A model generated the notes under the pieces. That model was given only the letters and a program-made list of their open reading frames with translations, did not search any database and was not told the DNA's origin. A program made the translations under genes and the position numbers. From contig JABUQX010038970.1 of assembly GCA_015478945.1 (NCBI GenBank), positions 7,501 to 30,000 of the forward strand: a DNA stretch of 22,500 nt. The letters run 5' to 3'. Shown here piece by piece: positions 19,890 through 22,500 of the stretch. The stretch is from Trachelipus rathkii (taxonomy: Eukaryota > Arthropoda > Malacostraca > Isopoda > Trachelipodidae). Within the stretch, counting starts at the first letter, position 1; each line of letters begins with the position of its first letter.

Positions 19890-20120
19890 CTTCACAATAA
19901 TGACATGGTAAACACTTAGGCTAAGGTTCTACCCTTGGGAGCGCCGTACCCTCGTCCACAAATACGCTTATTAGGGTACTTCAAATGCGCAAGAAAAGCG
20001 CGTTTCTTGTGGGCCTATCATAATGGGCTGTACGTGTGGGGCAGGTGGTGGCTTTGCTGGTGGGATCTTATGGCAGTGTTTTGATAGGCTACGTTATTGA
20101 ATTTATCAGGAATCGTTATT
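19890..20120. other. GC-richer patch containing a hairpin
   Basis: GC-richer than its flanks. CAAGAAA (19990-19996) and TTTCTTG (20003-20009) form a perfect 7-bp stem around AGCGCG. CGTTATT recurs three times between 20091 and 20136. No coding similarity. Confidence 0.4.
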
Positions 20121-20318
20121 CACTGAGTTTGTAGGAAACGTTATTTTAATTTGAAATATTTACTTTGACCGGTGCTTTGTAAACTGAAATTTATTATTAA
20201 GATAATTTGGTCGTCCGATGCCCGATGCCCGATGACCGAATGAGAGATTATTTGTATATATACGTTTAGGTATAAAGATAATTAGTCTTCACATCTTTCT
20301 ACTGTTTCTTATACACGT

Positions 20319-20350
20319 CTTCTCTCTCTCTCTCTCTCTCTCCTCTCTCT
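20319..20350. repeat. (TC)n microsatellite
   Basis: A run of CT dinucleotides with one CC interruption, followed by a short TA run. Confidence 0.93.
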
Positions 20351-20526
20351 TATATATATACTTCTTAGGTTTTTTAGCTATCATCGTCAAATATAAGGCC
20401 TCAGACCCATATACTTATATATATATATATAATGCTCATATTATAAGTATACTAAAGGATTTAATATTGGTGCGGATAGGTATGATATATAGGTTCGCTC
20501 ATACAGCATTATGACTAATGTGCTAG

Positions 20527-20527
<1 letters not shown>

Positions 20528-20569
<42 letters not shown>

Positions 20570-20576
20570 ATATATT
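20528..20576. repeat. (TA)n microsatellite
   Basis: TA repeat with one TT break near 20559. Confidence 0.93.
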
Positions 20577-20679
20577 GTTTATATATTTATAAAGGCTGTA
20601 GACAGGGGGGTCAGGGGTTTCAACCCTCCGAAATTATTTAAGGCGATCAAAATTTTTGATTCTTAAGTAACTTTAATTT

Positions 20680-20753
20680 TAATAATATATCATAATATAT
20701 AATAATAATAATAATAATAATACTATAATAATAATAATAATAATATAATAATA

Positions 20754-20788
<35 letters not shown>

Positions 20789-21000
20789 TTTATTAGGAAC
20801 ACTATGCATATTGATAATATAATATAATATAAATAATAATAATAAGTATAATATATAATATAATATAATAATAATAATATAATAATGATAAAAATAATAA
20901 TATAATAATAATATATATAATAATAATAATAATAATATAATATAATAATAATAATATAATATATATCAATATAATAATAATAATAATCATTAATAATAAT
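20680..21000. repeat. (AAT)n trinucleotide tract
   Basis: About 300 bases of AAT/ATA units mixed with ATAT steps, broken at about 20795-20815 by non-repeat sequence. The minus-strand open frame of I/Y residues over part of it is an artefact. Confidence 0.92.
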
Positions 21001-21029
21001 TAATCGATATGAAAAGTACTTCTATTAAC

Positions 21030-21234
21030 TGGAAATGATGGAGACATTTTTTGTGGTCGGTAACGATTTCTTAGGGTCAGTGGTTGTTCTTAATATATTG
21101 TATAAATATTTAGACCAGGGACTTAAATGTAAGGTTTCCAAGTTTTGCAGATGATGCGAATTGGCTACCTCAGTTAGGAATAATGATGGATGTATAAATA
21201 TTGAAACATTAAGGAGGGAGCTGTAATCTGTTGA
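21030..21234 (+). pseudogene. Non-LTR retrotransposon reverse-transcriptase fragment (FADD motif)
   Basis: Shifting plus-strand frames give the run of blocks around RT motif C in order: W-SVT then a decayed VPQGSVLG-like step (about 21050-21080), VVVLNILYKYLDQGLKCKVS (21080-21139), then FADDA (21144-21158) with both catalytic Asp codons kept, and ELATSVRNNDGCINIETLRR (from about 21158). A one-base slip lies between K and FADD, another follows FADDA, and an in-frame TAA comes before SVD. This matches the GPLLFLIYIND-KVSKFADDTK region of LINE-type reverse transcriptases. It is cut at the right by the poly-T edge of a SINE-like element. It is a different element from the RT relic at 21760-22500, which holds the earlier motif A. 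Confidence 0.72.
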
Positions 21235-21387
21235 TTTTTTTTTTTTAATGTTCCAACCTCAACGGGCATAGCCTATTCAAGGAGGGGAAATCTCTTAGAT
21301 AATTTCTACCTAGGATCCGAACTAGGATTCGAACCCGTGACTTGCCATGCGACTCCGTCGCTGTACCGTTTGAGCCCGGGTACGGTC
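21235..21387 (-). mobile_element. tRNA-derived SINE-like element, minus strand
   Basis: Reading the minus strand from 21387: a tRNA-like head with an A-box-like GGGCTCAAACGG (complement of 21366-21377), a perfect B box GGTTCGAATCC (complement of 21325-21335) about 42 bases later as in real tRNAs, then a body of about 80 bases containing ATGCCCGTTGAGGTTGGAAC, and an A-rich 3' end (poly-T at 21235-21246 on the plus strand). RNA polymerase III promoter boxes plus an A tail are the SINE hallmarks. The anticodon arm cannot be drawn cleanly. No flanking duplication is seen. Confidence 0.65.
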
Positions 21388-21755
21388 ATATATATATATT
21401 GGGACTAGCACGTTTTATCCTTTCTTCACTAAATCTTCTCTCTCCTCATAACGCATAGGGTGTATAGTCAGTGATAGATGTGGGTTCTCGGTCGTGTAGA
21501 GACAGTGCGTATCGGGGTGGAAATATTCTCGTTCTCTTACCATCTAAACTTAATATTCGATTCAATTACTCTCGCTAATTTTCCTTCGCTAGAAATCGTT
21601 TGCACGGTACTCTTTGTCGACGAGCATGTGGTGTGTGACAGAATTGTAGATATATACTGTTGTCTGTCGTTTACAGGGCAACTGACACAATTTTCTGCCT
21701 CTTTGCAATACACATCTCTAAGGCAAACTTCTGTAAATCTCTCTTTCTCTGATGG
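21388..21755. other. No clear feature; possible upstream part of the LINE relic
   Basis: A short (TA)n at 21388-21399, then GC-moderate sequence with one open frame (21478-21768, starting at TTG or ATG 21478) whose translation is not recognisable. It may be further-decayed endonuclease sequence of the LINE to its right, but nothing proves this. Confidence 0.3.
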
Positions 21756-22500
21756 GTTTTTTTGTTAATTCTCCAACTGAAAAGGCCAATCTCTTCGGCC
21801 TCCTATTTTCCTAGACGATTCTGGATTCTCTCTTCCTCCTCCTTCTTCTTTCAGGGTGTCCTATGTGCTTTGCCGTGATTTACATTTTGATCGGGTGGCT
21901 GGCCCCTGAAATCTTGAGGATACGGAAGAGCGGGTGGCCCAGATGGTCTTTCTCCCAAGTGTGTAGAGAGTGTGGGTAATCGCCGTTCCACCACGAGCTC
22001 TCAGACTGGGATATTATAGAATGTCTCCGTATTGTCTGCAATGACTGAGCTACTTTCCCTCGTGTTGGAGCTCGCACATGTCAACCTATTCGTCAAAAAA
22101 AGGAGCCGCGCTCTGATCCTTCTAACAATCGCGCTATAGCTCTCACTTTGTATTCTATCTAAGATCTTTGAACCCGTCTCAACTCTCATTCTTAGATTAT
22201 CTGGAAACTCATTCTTTCCGATAGCCAGTACGGCTATCAGCGCTCGAGGTTCTTCTGGTGGCGATATTTTTTCCTATCTAACCGATTTATTTTTTTCCGC
22301 TCTTAGGAATTATGGGAGACTTGCGTGGTGTCGCTTGCCATATCCAAAGAATTTGACCGGGTATGGCACAGGTCACCTGCTCTCCAAAGCTCCCCTCCTT
22401 TGGGTTTCCTCTTCTCTTTGCTTAATTATGTCTAGCTTTCTTTCAAATCTCTAAATATCGGCCTGTTGTTGATGGGGGGCGACTTCTTCTTTTTCTGTTA
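21756..22500 (+). pseudogene. Jockey-like LINE reverse transcriptase, decayed, runs off the window
   Basis: Blocks in order: FVNSPTEKANLFGLLFS (21761-21811), the pre-RT segment; then IAVPPRALRLG and LSYFPSCWSSHM (about 21978-22080), matching DGIPPRALK and FPSCWKHA; QPIRQKKEPRSDPSNNRAIA (about 22083-22142), the PKKG-S-PSNYRPIAL block; a decayed stretch; SSGGDIFSYLTDLFFSAL (about 22252-22305); VVSLAISKEFDRVWH (about 22329-22373), RT motif A; then SFLSN and VVDG near the end. Typical Jockey-type elements from crustaceans read LDISKAFDRVWH here; the first, catalytic Asp is Ala in this copy. Several frameshifts and stops confirm it is dead. Motifs B and C would lie beyond 22500. Confidence 0.75.

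Overview
The window is a stretch of AT-rich animal nuclear DNA that looks like a transposon graveyard. There is no bacterial gene organisation, no intact long reading frame and no convincing host gene. Every recognisable protein homology belongs to a decayed mobile element. The non-LTR reverse transcriptase remnant at the right end and the C-x2-H-x9-C-x3-C Gag tail resemble elements I associate with arthropods, especially crustaceans. A decapod or other crustacean genome is my best guess, held with moderate to low confidence. Long (TA)n, (AAG)n and (AAT)n tracts fit that picture.

Layout. 1-1610: a pseudogene of a widely dispersed, uncharacterised, transposase-like animal family, broken by several frameshifts and stops. 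About 2436-10326: one old Ty3/Gypsy LTR retrotransposon on the + strand. It has a 5' LTR (about 2436-3718), a primer-binding-site-like sequence (3719 on), a leader with 29-bp repeats, gag, protease, a reverse transcriptase missing its first half, RNase H, an integrase missing its central core, a 3' polypurine tract (8900-8910) and a 3' LTR starting TG at 8911 and ending CA at 10326. A 1.2-kb fold-back (long inverted repeat) element, 7057-8275, sits inside its 3' internal region. The two LTRs carry separate microsatellite expansions: (AAG)n only in the left copy and a long (TA)n only in the right.

10327-12830: AT-rich DNA, then a diverged tandem repeat family (11317-12060) with a hairpin whose stem differs compensatorily between two copies, then a tRNA-like sequence (12541-12650) that shares a pyrimidine-rich segment with those repeats. 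12830-13080: a small GC-richer patch with a perfect CRE palindrome, a CRE-like half and an inverted CCAAT box, which is a possible promoter. 13375-13592: three 75-bp tandem repeats. 13600-20680: mostly featureless AT-rich DNA with a few GC-richer islands (14461-15140, 15895-16345, 19890-20110).

20680-22500: a long (AAT)n tract, a reverse-transcriptase fragment carrying the FADD motif, a tRNA-derived SINE-like element on the minus strand, and the motif-A half of a Jockey-like reverse transcriptase running off the window end. None of these elements can work together. The window records successive insertion, nesting and decay.
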